DNA of 64,000 nucleotides from Crocinitomix catalasitica ATCC 23190 (GCF_000621625.1 NZ_JHXV01000025.1:1-64000), one strand, 5' to 3'. Counted from the first letter of the stretch, positions 53,148 through 62,335 are shown. Notes: generated from the sequence alone by a model not told the origin. Numbers and translations: made by a program.

Positions 53148-54731
53148 TTATTGATTCGTTTTTAATATTTTTTTATTTTCTACAATCTCATCATTCACTT
53201 TGAGTACTGCAAAGTACAATCCAGCGGACAATTCATCTACCTTAAAATCGATAACATATTCACCTTCTGAATAATAGGTCTCATCAATTAAACTTTTAAC
53301 TTTTACACCATTCACATCATACAGCATTAAAGAAACACTTCCTTGCTTCTCTAATGAAAAACTACAATACAATTTATTTATAAAAGGATTGGGATAAACG
53401 TTTAAAGTTGCCAATTGATTGTCATGACACAATGTATCATCAAGCCATTCTAACCTATCCAATGTCCAATTTTTAAGATAATTTATTTCATCCTCATAAG
53501 TATCACCAATATAAAAATTGGGCCAAATATCTTCTCCAAGAATATCCCATCTTTCAAAATTTCTAATTTGAGATTCATTTAATAAATGTGCTAATGAGTC
53601 TACCATTCCCATTATAGATTCATCACTAAACTGATCTTGTCTTATTTCACTCCAACGCTTACATATTTGGATTTTAAATAATCGATCTTCAAGTAATCTG
53701 CCCCACCACCAGGGTATAGGCTCACTATTCATATGCAAATCGTCTGATTTAAATCCAGCCCTATAATGGGCCATACCAAACGTCAGATTAAAATCCCAAA
53801 CTGGCCCCATTTTAAGTTTACCACCGTTGCTGTCCTTATCCTTATGTAAAAAGGTACTTAAGAAATAACCATCAATATTTTTAGAAACTTCGTTAATTAT
53901 AAAAAAATCGATGAAGGAATTGACGTCAATATATTTTCGATACCCGTCTTCTAAATCAGTAAAACTATCTGAACTTAAAGCGGCTTCAAAACTATTGATA
54001 TAATCATTAATATAAACAATTTGCTCAGCACCAATAGAATCAAACTTAGGATAAACAAATTGAAATGGAATATCTCCGACATTCGACCGAAAAATCGTAT
54101 CAAAACTTCCCGTATTTTTATCTATCTTAAGGATATATCCGCCAGTTAAATCATCACCATTTAATTCGTCAGAATTTAGACCAGAAACATCTACTCTATT
54201 TTCATCTTTCTTTATCTTCTCAATCAAAACAAAAACTCCACGGTAGGAACCGTCAATTACCAATTCACATAACTTTGTTCGCGGAGCATAATGGCCTAAC
54301 CTCCTTGAAAGTTCGTAGGAAAGCACATTTCTTATCAACGTTTTATCAGAATAAGGAGCATATAATACCCAATCATTTTCAGCAGGCAACCCCAATAAAG
54401 AAACATCCAACGCATTCCCCTGCTCATCTTGCGTTTCAAATCCGTATGATTTTTTCGGAAACGATTGCGACATTGAACCTCGAAATTCTATATTTATTTG
54501 GCCAGCATAATCGGTAAAAGGATCAGTAATATAATTTCTATCCCCCTTAAGATTATTGATAATACCCATATCAACCACAGAACGAACTTTATCAAAAATA
54601 ATTCGAGGACCAGTTTCTATTACAATGATTGGAAGGTTAGATGATGTAAATTCCACTTGCGAAAACAAGCTTAAAGGGAACTGCAAAAAGAACACAAACA
54701 GTAGGAGAAAGTTTCTAATATTTTTTTTCAT
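53148..54731 (-). CDS. CotH-kinase-like protein exported by T9SS
   Basis: A 527-residue protein with a signal peptide (residues 1-24) and a CotH domain (about 60-400): EFRGSMSQSFPKKSYGFE, NDWVLYAPYSDKTLIRN, YRGVFVLIEKIKKDENRVD and GPVWDFNLTFG. CotH proteins form an atypical kinase fold; bacterial spore CotH phosphorylates coat proteins. Lys in the KKSYGFE motif and the WDFN Asp correspond to likely catalytic residues. A type A sorting domain begins at VYPNPFINKLYC (about 447). It should be secreted or bound to the surface. Target unknown. Confidence 0.9.
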   Translation of the reverse strand: MKKNIRNFLLLFVFFLQFPLSLFSQVEFTSSNLPIIVIETGPRIIFDKVRSVVDMGIINNLKGDRNYITDPFTDYAGQINIEFRGSMSQSFPKKSYGFETQDEQGNALDVSLLGLPAENDWVLYAPYSDKTLIRNVLSYELSRRLGHYAPRTKLCELVIDGSYRGVFVLIEKIKKDENRVDVSGLNSDELNGDDLTGGYILKIDKNTGSFDTIFRSNVGDIPFQFVYPKFDSIGAEQIVYINDYINSFEAALSSDSFTDLEDGYRKYIDVNSFIDFFIINEVSKNIDGYFLSTFLHKDKDSNGGKLKMGPVWDFNLTFGMAHYRAGFKSDDLHMNSEPIPWWWGRLLEDRLFKIQICKRWSEIRQDQFSDESIMGMVDSLAHLLNESQIRNFERWDILGEDIWPNFYIGDTYEDEINYLKNWTLDRLEWLDDTLCHDNQLATLNVYPNPFINKLYCSFSLEKQGSVSLMLYDVNGVKVKSLIDETYYSEGEYVIDFKVDELSAGLYFAVLKVNDEIVENKKILKTNQ

Positions 54732-54840
54732 TCACATAATAAGTTAGGCACTCAAATGCAAACACGTAAATAAACCCCAATAGGTTAGCCGATTATATAC
54801 TTTTTTTCACCTCAGAAACTATCTTATTGCCGATTTTAAT

Positions 54841-57800
54841 TTAATTCAACTGCCCAATTTCTGCTTCAACTCGATCACGATGTAACCATATATCAACACC
54901 CAAAACAATTTTAACTGTTTTAAAATTAGTTGTCAATATCCGCATCATACTTTTCAGATCCTGGTTGTCATTTTTATCCAAGCATGGATCAACCAAAATT
55001 ATCGTGCGACTTTGATGTAAAATAAAACAAGAAATTGCAATGCCGTTTTTAGATGAATAATAAGTATTTACTGTGTCATTTTTAGATAATATATCCGCAA
55101 CAATTTGATGCGCCTTTGGCAGCTCGACTGGCAAATACTCATTCTTTATGATCTCTTCAGTAAACTGTAAAAAGCTACTCAAAACTTGCACACCTTGGTT
55201 GTCTGATAATTTAAAATCTTTAGCTGTAACAGAACTGAATACAACCATTTTTTGAATCGCTCGCGTGAACATCACATTCAATCTATTCGCACCATTAATT
55301 TGGTTAACTGGCCCAAAATTCATTCGGAAATCACCGGCAGAATTATACCCATAGCCAATAGATATTAGAATGATATCCTTTTCAATACCTTGTGCATTCT
55401 CCAAATTCTTTATCACAATTTGATCCATCGAATCAACCTTATGATTTGCTAATTGTTTTGCAATCTCTTTTTCTTGCTCTTTAGAAAATGTGATAATGCC
55501 AATAGTCCCTTTAAATGAAGCTGTAATGGCTGCGCAATACATTGCAATTCGCTCCGCCTCAATACAGTTTTTACCATCATCGAATTTACCATCTACTAAG
55601 ACAAATTCGATTGGTATTTCTTCCGTTTCGGGCGGCAAACAAACCAATTCATTTTGGTAGAATTCCTGATTTGAAAAACGAATTAAATCAGGATGACTAC
55701 TGCGATAATGCCATTTTAACATCGCTTGAGGAAAACTAATTTCCCCTTGGTCTAAAAGCGTTTTATTACTCAAATTCGATGTGAAAAACTGACTCGGCGG
55801 CATTTGTTTGCTATCACCCACAATAACCACTTGTTTTGCCCTATAAATTGCAGGAATAGCATCCTCTAAAGGAATCTGACTCGACTCATCAAAGATAATA
55901 AGATCAAAAAGATCGGGGGTATTCGGCAAGTATTCCGATACAGCTAATGGATTCATCATCCAAACAGGTTGAAGCGCCATTAGGTACTCTCCCGTTTGAG
56001 CAACCAAATCTTTAACTGGTAAATGCTGTTGCTTTTTATTGATTTCGTGTAATAAAACCCTTTTTTGAATTTTGTAATTCTTTTTCTCTAGCTTTTCTGC
56101 TTCATTCAGTTTATGCTGAGGCGTTGCCAATAAATTTTCTTTGTATTGATAAACCGTTCTTTGCGCTTGCTTAATCGTTTCAATATTCGATTTGAAGATC
56201 CATTTATCTGCTTGTAATTCCTCTTTTAACGCAGTTGAAAGGGCCCAACCACTGAGATCCTTAAAAGCAGACTCGAATCGCGTCTCTTTTAATAAATTCT
56301 CATAAGCAACAATATATTTTAACTCCCTTATTGGCAACGGATTATTACCAATAAATTCTTGTAAATCATTCGGTAATTTATAGAAATGTTTGATTTCTGG
56401 TAACCAATGATTAATAGCAGGAATCATCTTTTTAATATTGGCAATCTGTTCCTGAACATCAATGATTTTCAATTGTTTATCTCCCCTAAACACAAATCGA
56501 TAAATAGCATTAAACCGATCAATTGCAGGATGAAGATTTGCCAAATCTACGATCAGTTTTTCATGATCTTCTCTGCCTAAAATCTCCAAATACTCATCCG
56601 TCGAATGATCATCGAGTTTTGCACGAATGCTAAAGATTAAATCGATCTCATTCTCTGGATCGTTGATATTGAGATTGTGTTTCAATTTGATTTTAATCTC
56701 TTCTAATTCACTCCTTAATTGCCATTCTAACTTGAGTTTTTCTAACAATAAAATTTTAGCTTCGTCACTTATGTTCGGGTCGAAATCGGTAAAAGCTGTG
56801 CGCAATTGTTCCGGATTCCTTTTTAGTAAATAAAAGATGCCTTTCCGGTTTTTATGTTTCTGTTTATTCTGAATGAGGTCTAGCAAAACAGTAATAGTAG
56901 TCTGACTCGGTTTATTTTTCCAGTCTTTATTCGCCTGTTCCGCTCGCTTCAATTGTTGCGCAGTGAGCTGATATTTTTTGGCCCAATTTTTAAAACTTTT
57001 GTAAGATTTATGGTCCTTATTCAATAAATCGAGCTGCAATTTATTTACCATATTCAAAACACTTGCAGTAATTGAAACCCTTGTCAGACTTAATATCGTA
57101 TGATTTAAATTATAGGACTTTTGTACTATAATTATTTTTTCTAAAACCTCTTCCAGTTGCAATAAAAAGGATTCCAATTTTTGAATCGGTTCGTCTTCAT
57201 TAAACACAGCTTTATTGAGGTTATAAAAGGGGGTTTGACTCAAAGTATTTACAGCAAAAACTGGCAATACTTTTGTTTCAAAATCTTCTAAAAAAATCGA
57301 TGCATTAAACCAAGTAGAATAGTCTGGAAATTTGCCTTTTGCCTTTAAATTCTCTAGGGACAATGAGCTATCTAGAAGTAATGTGATTAGTTTGTTTAAT
57401 GTGACATGCTTTGCACGTTCATTCAGCAATAAAGCCGGATAATATTGAACTAAAGGACGATCAGCTGAAATAGCTCTATCTATCTGACTGAAAGCGTCAG
57501 CATTCTTGACAGTCTCATACGTTTTTCCCAATTGACTGTAGAATGTTTTTTTCTCATCCTTTTCTGCGTTGAAAAAGGCTATAGATTTATCAATCCCAAT
57601 TTTCTTTAGTCTTGTATGTACCACGTCAAGCGCCGCTCTTTTTTCAGAGACCAACAAGATTCGTTTCCCTGCTAATAAATGATGACCGATGATATTACTT
57701 ATTGTATGTGATTTTCCTGTTCCAGGTGGACCCTGAATTACGAGGTTCTGCGTTTTTATTTTTACTAAGATGCTACTTTGCGAATCATCTGCAGGCGCAA

Positions 57801-58476
57801 TTAAATCAATATGATTATCATCAGTATTTTCTTTAGTTATTTGCCCACTTAGAAGATGCTCTATAGTTGCATTTGGTGCTTTAATTATCGCTTCATAATC
57901 GGTACCGAGAAGACTTTTTTTATAATTAAAGTTCCCGATTGCTTCTTGCTGATAAATGGCCCAACCCTCAACATCTTCCGAAAATTGATTTTTGATTGTG
58001 ATGCCTTTGTCTGAGGATTTAAAAAAATTGATCAATAATGTGGCTACTTCACCGATATCATTGGTCAATTCAGGCAAAATAAAATCGAAATATTGTGCAA
58101 AATAATGGCGAAGTATAGGATTGACAGCATAGACATCTTCATCGTTCTCTACCACCTTAAAATCGATTTCAATATTCCTTTTTTTTACAATTTTACAAGG
58201 TTTGTATATGAGGGGAGAGCAATAAGATTTAATTTCTTTGCTCTCCTCGTTTTCAAATTCCCATTGCAAAAAAAGGTAAACATGCAAACTTGTCTCTAAG
58301 CCATATTCTTTCCGATAAAAGTCTGCTTTTTTCGTAAGTTTAGACAAGGTATTTCGATCGAATTTATTGTCTTCAAGCAATGCTAATTTATCTGTATTTA
58401 CATTGATAAAAGGATTCCTTCGCGAAAAATCGTAAAGTGTTTTTTGTAAATCAACTAATTCTTCTCGAATCCTCAT
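54841..58476 (-). CDS. DUF4011-type superfamily 1 DNA/RNA helicase
   Basis: A 1,211-residue protein. The N-terminal region begins LVDLQKTLYDFSRRNPFINV, the DUF4011 signature. Walker A GPPGTGKSHTI is at 249-256, a coiled or helical insertion follows, then the DESSQ Walker B (about 860), GDSKQMPPS, and late SF1 motifs (FSKEQEKEIAKQL; NLENAQGIEKDIILISIGYG; NRLNVMFTRAIQK). The last 90 residues may be a small nuclease-like domain, not identifiable by eye. Relatives occur both as housekeeping and in defence loci. The gene starts 7 bp after the HAD gene on the same strand. Confidence 0.88.
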   Translation of the reverse strand: MRIREELVDLQKTLYDFSRRNPFINVNTDKLALLEDNKFDRNTLSKLTKKADFYRKEYGLETSLHVYLFLQWEFENEESKEIKSYCSPLIYKPCKIVKKRNIEIDFKVVENDEDVYAVNPILRHYFAQYFDFILPELTNDIGEVATLLINFFKSSDKGITIKNQFSEDVEGWAIYQQEAIGNFNYKKSLLGTDYEAIIKAPNATIEHLLSGQITKENTDDNHIDLIAPADDSQSSILVKIKTQNLVIQGPPGTGKSHTISNIIGHHLLAGKRILLVSEKRAALDVVHTRLKKIGIDKSIAFFNAEKDEKKTFYSQLGKTYETVKNADAFSQIDRAISADRPLVQYYPALLLNERAKHVTLNKLITLLLDSSLSLENLKAKGKFPDYSTWFNASIFLEDFETKVLPVFAVNTLSQTPFYNLNKAVFNEDEPIQKLESFLLQLEEVLEKIIIVQKSYNLNHTILSLTRVSITASVLNMVNKLQLDLLNKDHKSYKSFKNWAKKYQLTAQQLKRAEQANKDWKNKPSQTTITVLLDLIQNKQKHKNRKGIFYLLKRNPEQLRTAFTDFDPNISDEAKILLLEKLKLEWQLRSELEEIKIKLKHNLNINDPENEIDLIFSIRAKLDDHSTDEYLEILGREDHEKLIVDLANLHPAIDRFNAIYRFVFRGDKQLKIIDVQEQIANIKKMIPAINHWLPEIKHFYKLPNDLQEFIGNNPLPIRELKYIVAYENLLKETRFESAFKDLSGWALSTALKEELQADKWIFKSNIETIKQAQRTVYQYKENLLATPQHKLNEAEKLEKKNYKIQKRVLLHEINKKQQHLPVKDLVAQTGEYLMALQPVWMMNPLAVSEYLPNTPDLFDLIIFDESSQIPLEDAIPAIYRAKQVVIVGDSKQMPPSQFFTSNLSNKTLLDQGEISFPQAMLKWHYRSSHPDLIRFSNQEFYQNELVCLPPETEEIPIEFVLVDGKFDDGKNCIEAERIAMYCAAITASFKGTIGIITFSKEQEKEIAKQLANHKVDSMDQIVIKNLENAQGIEKDIILISIGYGYNSAGDFRMNFGPVNQINGANRLNVMFTRAIQKMVVFSSVTAKDFKLSDNQGVQVLSSFLQFTEEIIKNEYLPVELPKAHQIVADILSKNDTVNTYYSSKNGIAISCFILHQSRTIILVDPCLDKNDNQDLKSMMRILTTNFKTVKIVLGVDIWLHRDRVEAEIGQLN

Positions 58477-58483
58477 TTTGGTA

Positions 58484-59113
58484 TTAACTTAAGTAAGAAG
58501 TTACAGCATCTTCTACCTCTTGATCAACCAAATGTATAACATTTAATCCAATCGATTGAGCACCTTCAATATGTTGAATGCTATCATCGATAAACAATGT
58601 TTTACTTGCAGTTAAATTTTGTTCGTCCAAAATATGCTGAAAAGAATCACCGTGCGGTTTTCGTTTCCCTAAAATATGCGAATAATACGTCTGCTCAAAC
58701 AGCTCCTCAAGCAAATTGATATTTTGAAAGTCTTTTTCTATTTGGTTGCGGAACGCCTCATAATGAATAGCATTGGTATTACTATACAAGAAAATCCGAT
58801 ATTTTTTTCCTATGGATTCTAAAAATTCAATTCGGTGATTGGGCACTTTTAAAAGCATTTTATTCCAAGCTTCATCAATTATTTGATCAGAATAATTCTC
58901 CTTCAGTAATTCATTTAAACCTACGCGAAAAACTTCGGGTGTGATTGCACCAATTTCAAGATCATTAAAAAGTCCAACCTGTTGCGCTTGCGAATAAAGG
59001 TGTTCGAAATCTTTTTTACCTATTGATTTAAAAGCGTTTATAGTTTTATTATAGTCAAGATCTATAATTACACCACCAAGATCGAATATAATTGCTTCAA
59101 GCTTATTTTCCAT
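58484..59113 (-). CDS. HAD phosphatase, YihX-like
   Basis: A 209-residue HAD-superfamily hydrolase. Motif 1 is FDLGGVIID (nucleophile Asp about residue 11), motif 2 FLYSNTNAIH, the motif 3 lysine is in LGKRKPHGDSF and motif 4 is TLFIDDSIQHI. The DLGG motif and the SNTN motif match the YihX branch, whose E. coli member removes phosphate from alpha-glucose-1-phosphate. The substrate here is not known. Next to it on the same strand is the DUF4011 helicase, 7 bp away; the two are cotranscribed, perhaps by chance. Confidence 0.88.
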   Translation of the reverse strand: MENKLEAIIFDLGGVIIDLDYNKTINAFKSIGKKDFEHLYSQAQQVGLFNDLEIGAITPEVFRVGLNELLKENYSDQIIDEAWNKMLLKVPNHRIEFLESIGKKYRIFLYSNTNAIHYEAFRNQIEKDFQNINLLEELFEQTYYSHILGKRKPHGDSFQHILDEQNLTASKTLFIDDSIQHIEGAQSIGLNVIHLVDQEVEDAVTSYLS

Positions 59114-59206
59114 GTTGGAAAGGTACTTATTTTTTAAAATCTTCAGCTGAGTTAATCAATAGACTTAATTTATTGCAGGTCTACATAAAAAAACAGGTGA
59201 TTTATT

Positions 59207-59236
59207 TTGTTAACTTAAAATAATAAAATACATTTG
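59207..59236 (+). promoter_or_regulatory. Consensus promoter of the tRNA region
   Basis: TTG (59207-59209), 19 nt, TACATTTG (59229-59236): an exact Bacteroidota promoter on the plus strand. It lies about 360 nt before the first intact tRNA, so the tRNA relics would be in the same transcript. Confidence 0.75.
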
Positions 59237-59310
59237 CACCCCTGTTTTGGATAGTTATTATTCGTACAGATAAAATTGGTAAAGCGTTTGTTTCGACAAG
59301 CGAACCAAAA

Positions 59311-59605
59311 AAGGATTTATTGTTATTGAGTACCGACTCATAATCAGAAAGTCCCTGGTTCGATCCGCCTAAGGCGGACCACAGCCTAAAGAAAGAAATT
59401 ACAAGTTGATGAACTTATAATCATCGGGCCTATCCGCCTGAGGCGGACAAGTAGAATCATCAAAGGATGAAAAGGCTAATTAAAAGGATTTATTGTGATT
59501 GGGTTCCGACTCATTATCAGAAAGTCCCTGGTTCGATCCGCCTAAGGCGGACCACAGCCTAAAGAAAGAAATTACAAGTTGATGAACTTATAATCATCGG
59601 GCCTA
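59311..59605 (+). repeat. 173-bp-spaced direct repeat carrying truncated tRNA copies
   Basis: Two copies of 122 nt (59311-59432 and 59484-59605) lie in tandem. Each contains the middle part of the following tRNA gene (59328-59363 and 59501-59536; CTCATAATCAG or CTCATTATCAG, then GTCCCTGGTTCGA), which stops in the T-loop at the palindrome TCCGCCTAAGGCGGA (59364-59378, 59537-59551). Each copy ends with the tRNA 5' end GGGCCTA. In copy 1 that is capped by TCCGCCTGAGGCGGA (59433-59447); in copy 2 it is the real tRNA start. Confidence 0.85.
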
Positions 59606-59672
59606 TAACTCAGCTGGTTAGAGTATCTGACTCATAATCAGAAAGTCCCTGGTTCGAGCCCAGGTGGGCCCA
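59599..59672 (+). tRNA. tRNA with CAU anticodon (elongator Met or Ile2)
   Basis: The cloverleaf is complete: acceptor GGGCCTA with TGGGCCC, D-stem ACTC/GAGT, anticodon stem TCTGA/TCAGA with loop CTCATAA, T-stem CCTGG/CCAGG, discriminator A. CCA is not encoded. CAU anticodons serve Met or, after lysidine modification, Ile; I cannot decide between the two. Confidence 0.93.
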
Positions 59673-59677
59673 CAATG

Positions 59678-59716
59678 AAAAAAAGAGTGGAGCATTTCTG
59701 CTCCACTCTTTTTTAT
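59678..59716 (+). terminator. Terminator after the CAU tRNA
   Basis: GAGTGGAGCA-TTTC-TGCTCCACTC is a perfect 10-bp hairpin followed by seven T and preceded by seven A, six bases after the tRNA. Confidence 0.92.
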
Positions 59717-59727
59717 TTACATTTAAT

Positions 59728-59904
59728 GGCCCCGTAGTTCAATCTCATTTGTGAGATTTAGTTGAACTACGGCACCAAAAAATAATGGCTCCGTAGTTCA
59801 ACCTCATTTGTGAGATTTAGTTGAACTACAGCACCAAAAAATAATGGCTCCGTAGTTCAACCTCATCCGTGAGATTTAGTTGAACTACAGCACCAAAAAA
59901 TAAT
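59728..59904 (+). repeat. Three 59-bp hairpin repeats made from the 5' end of tRNA-Arg
   Basis: Units start at 59728, 59787 and 59846, and the tRNA-Arg gene starts exactly one period later at 59905. Each begins with the first 15-16 nt of the tRNA (GGCTCCGTAGTTCAAC; GGCCCCGTAGTTCAA in the first). It then has an inner hairpin (CTCA-TTTG-TGAG or CTCATCCGTGAG) and the inverted copy GTTGAACTAC, then CACCAAAAAATAAT. The first unit can pair two bases further (CCG/CGG). Confidence 0.9.
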
Positions 59905-59978
59905 GGCTCCGTAGTTCAACTGAATAGAATATCAGATTTCGGCTCTGAGGGTTGCAGGTTTGAATCCTGCCGGGGTCA
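59905..59978 (+). tRNA. tRNA-Arg (UCG anticodon)
   Basis: Complete cloverleaf: acceptor GGCTCCG with CGGGGTC (two G-U pairs), D-stem GTTC/GAAT, anticodon stem TCAGA/TCTGA around TTTCGGC (anticodon UCG), T-stem GCAGG/CCTGC, discriminator A, no encoded CCA. Its first 16 nt are reused three times just upstream. Confidence 0.9.
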
Positions 59979-59982
59979 CAAG

Positions 59983-60022
59983 AACAAAAGCTTTCCGCGC
60001 AGCGGCGAGCTTTTGTTGTTTT
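59983..60022 (+). terminator. Terminator-like hairpin after tRNA-Arg
   Basis: AACAAAAGCT (59983-59992) pairs with AGCTTTTGTT (60008-60017), followed by GTTTT. The right arm also matches AACAACAAAAG at 60070-60080, so a competing structure is possible. Confidence 0.65.
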
Positions 60023-60080
60023 GAGCAAGAGTCCAAGCCCCAGCTAGCTGGGATTGAGCGAGAGCGCATAACAACAAAAG

Positions 60081-60376
60081 ATCAAAAAAATCGCAGATTT
60101 TTAAAGCTTTTATTCGACCGGAGCCCAAAGGATCACGAGCAAAGTGAGTAATCCGTTAAAAGTCGAAAACACCTATTTTAATTCCTTCATTGGAAACAAA
60201 TACAACAAGAACATCTAAACCACTTTCGTGTTCTGATTGAGATACTACGCTCCATTCTCTTCTAACCAATTCTCCGATTAGTAAATTTAATATTTATGAC
60301 TTACCAATCCCCCCCTAACAAATAGCACTATAACTCGTCTATTGATAATTTCATATTACTTTTTAATTCATATTTG
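60081..60376. other. Gap without a visible gene
   Basis: This 296-base stretch follows the tRNA region. I see no ORF with coding character, no convincing promoter and no RNA gene. Confidence 0.5.
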
Positions 60377-60625
60377 TTAATCCTCCCACCCACATAAAGT
60401 CCTTTCGTACTTTCCCTTGGCATCTTGTAATGTAACAATCTTAATATCATGTGTGCATGCACTCAATCCTCTACAGTTTTTTGTAAAATGATATTTAGTA
60501 GCCGTGGTACTATAACAAATATAAACTGTGGCACCTTCAATTATCACTGGTAAAGATTCATTAGAACTGCTACTATGGCTAATTACACTAAAGAAAAGAA
60601 GACTGGTAGATAGGATTTTTATCAT
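60377..60625 (-). CDS. Small exported cysteine-containing protein
   Basis: An 82-residue protein: hydrophobic signal sequence (MIKILSTSLLFFSVISHSSS), then VYICYSTTATKYHFTKNCRGL, CTHDIKIVTLQDA and RTLCGWED. The C ... YHxxxxCRGLxxCxH ... CGW pattern recurs in small Bacteroidota proteins, often as a tail on larger ones, and looks like a disulfide or metal-binding module. I know no function. Single gene; start supported by the signal sequence. Confidence 0.7.
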   Translation of the reverse strand: MIKILSTSLLFFSVISHSSSSNESLPVIIEGATVYICYSTTATKYHFTKNCRGLSACTHDIKIVTLQDAKGKYERTLCGWED

Positions 60626-61178
60626 TTGAAAGGAGTTCAGGTTTTTAATTGTGTGAATTTAAACATTGCAAAAATTTAAACCTAACTTTTAGCACCAGAA
60701 AAACCATGTTTTTCATTTAGGAAATAACACTAATTTATTTAAAAAATGAGTCCCATAAATTCTATTTCAAATATCAAAAACGGATTGCAAAATACTAGGT
60801 CATTTCTGTTGAAGACTCAAATAGAGGTTATGGAAATAAGAAGAGATAATAAATTTCTAACATAGCGGATTGACACCAACGGGAAACCCAACTTTGCAAT
60901 TGGGAAATTTGAGTTTTTTTATTGAAGAAGTGGGTTTAAATTTGAACCAGTATTGAAAATCTTAACTTTCAACATAGATAAAGGGTGTTATTTTAAAATA
61001 ACACCCTTTTTTATTAATGCTGTAAAATATAACTCATAATTTACCTAAGTAGTATTATTTTTTCTATTTCATGCCAATTTAGAATCATGAACCATAAAAT
61101 AATGTTCAATTTGTTGAAGTTAGAGTTGACTTTTTGGATTATATTAAAATTCTAATAGTTAACTTGAACAATATTTAT
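60626..61178. other. Gap with an orphan terminator
   Basis: No credible ORF is visible in these 553 bases. A CCCAA ... TTGGG hairpin (about 60887-60905) and the strong hairpin at 60981-61008 are the only structures seen. A short RNA ending at the latter is possible. Confidence 0.5.
60981..61012 (+). terminator. Perfect-palindrome terminator
   Basis: AAGGGTGTTATTTT is followed by its exact complement AAAATAACACCCTT and then TTTT. No gene on the plus strand precedes it within 350 bp, so it may end an unannotated small RNA or act as a general insulator. Confidence 0.75.
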
Positions 61179-62300
61179 TTATCGAATTAAAGTGAGAGGA
61201 CCATTTAATCTTTGTAATTTTTGAAAAGAATCCGTTGCATATATTGACCAATAATATACACCATCAACACAAAGCGTACCTTCAATCTTACCGTCCCATG
61301 GTTCATAAGGATCAATAGATTCAAAAAGCACAACTCCCCATCGATTTTTAATAATGAGATGCCACTCTTGAATTTCGTTAATTTTTATTGGCTTAAATAA
61401 ATCATTCACACCATCCCCGTTTGGTGTAAAAACATTTGGCATTTCAATAATCACGGGACAATCAATTGTTGAAATTAGGACAGAATCAGTCATTATTCTA
61501 CATCCGTTATCAACTTTAACAATATAATTACCTGGCTCACCAATTGCCCGTATAGGATCATTGTTTCCATCGTTCCATAAGTAAGTACCGTTTGTTACTT
61601 TCACGTCTAACCTTACCTTATGACCATAACAAATTGTCGTATCTTCTCGTAATTCAGGAATTGGACATCTTAAGTGAATATTGTCAATTCCCATTCTAAT
61701 CTTCTTCGGTTTTTCCCAAGTTCCTGGTATAAATTTAAATGTATGGCTGTAATCTGTTGCCTCAAATTTCATTGATCGATTTTGCCATTCAACATTGACG
61801 TCTTGCCACCAAACCTTACTAACAGTTTCTTCTGTTATGTGTATTAAATCATTGTCTAGATAAACAAACCAAAAGCCTGTATCGGATTCGACATCCTTTT
61901 GTTTGATTACTGCTTGATAAAATGAAATTTCATATTCTGTTCCAGGGTTAAGTCCAGAAACTGTTTGTTGAATACCTTCGTGCCAAGTGGTATAGGTCTC
62001 AACAAAAACCGCATACGAACCTATTAAACAATTCTCACCTATTTGGGGTTTCGCAGCAACACCGATACTCAATCGCGGCCCTTCTATATTCGCCAAATCT
62101 GGAGTATCTGTTACACCTTCTGAAGTTGCTTTAGAAATAGGATCAGAAGCAGGAATCCTTTCCCAGCCATCAGGTAATGATCCAGTTCCAGAAATTATGC
62201 CATCCAAATGAGGATTCACGAAATCTTGAGCAATTAATTGGTTTGAAAAACCTAGGATAAAGATAACATTAATAAATAAAAAAAATCTACTCAGTTTCAT
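61179..62300 (-). CDS. T9SS type B (gliding-motility C-terminal domain) exported protein
   Basis: A 373-residue protein with a signal peptide (residues 1-24). Residues 25-200 form a lectin-like or carbohydrate-binding-like beta domain (GWERIPASDP, FWFVYLDNDLIHI, IRMGIDNIHLRCP). An Ig/PKD-like stretch follows (TTICYGHKVRLDVKVTNGTY LWNDG). The C-terminal 85 residues are the gliding-motility-associated sorting domain (MPNVFTPNGDGVNDLF ... IKNRWGVVLFES ... DGVYYWSIYA). Cargo with this domain is exported by the T9SS and anchored by a different route from type A. A TATATTTG -7 box lies 36-43 nt upstream. Confidence 0.92.
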   Translation of the reverse strand: MKLSRFFLFINVIFILGFSNQLIAQDFVNPHLDGIISGTGSLPDGWERIPASDPISKATSEGVTDTPDLANIEGPRLSIGVAAKPQIGENCLIGSYAVFVETYTTWHEGIQQTVSGLNPGTEYEISFYQAVIKQKDVESDTGFWFVYLDNDLIHITEETVSKVWWQDVNVEWQNRSMKFEATDYSHTFKFIPGTWEKPKKIRMGIDNIHLRCPIPELREDTTICYGHKVRLDVKVTNGTYLWNDGNNDPIRAIGEPGNYIVKVDNGCRIMTDSVLISTIDCPVIIEMPNVFTPNGDGVNDLFKPIKINEIQEWHLIIKNRWGVVLFESIDPYEPWDGKIEGTLCVDGVYYWSIYATDSFQKLQRLNGPLTLIR

Positions 62301-62335
62301 TGAACGCTTCTTAAAAGTTTAGGTTTACTTAGCAA

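Noticed and set aside
59960-60151. 63-residue plus-strand ORF starting inside tRNA-Arg
   Set aside because: It begins in the T-arm of the tRNA and runs over the terminator hairpin.
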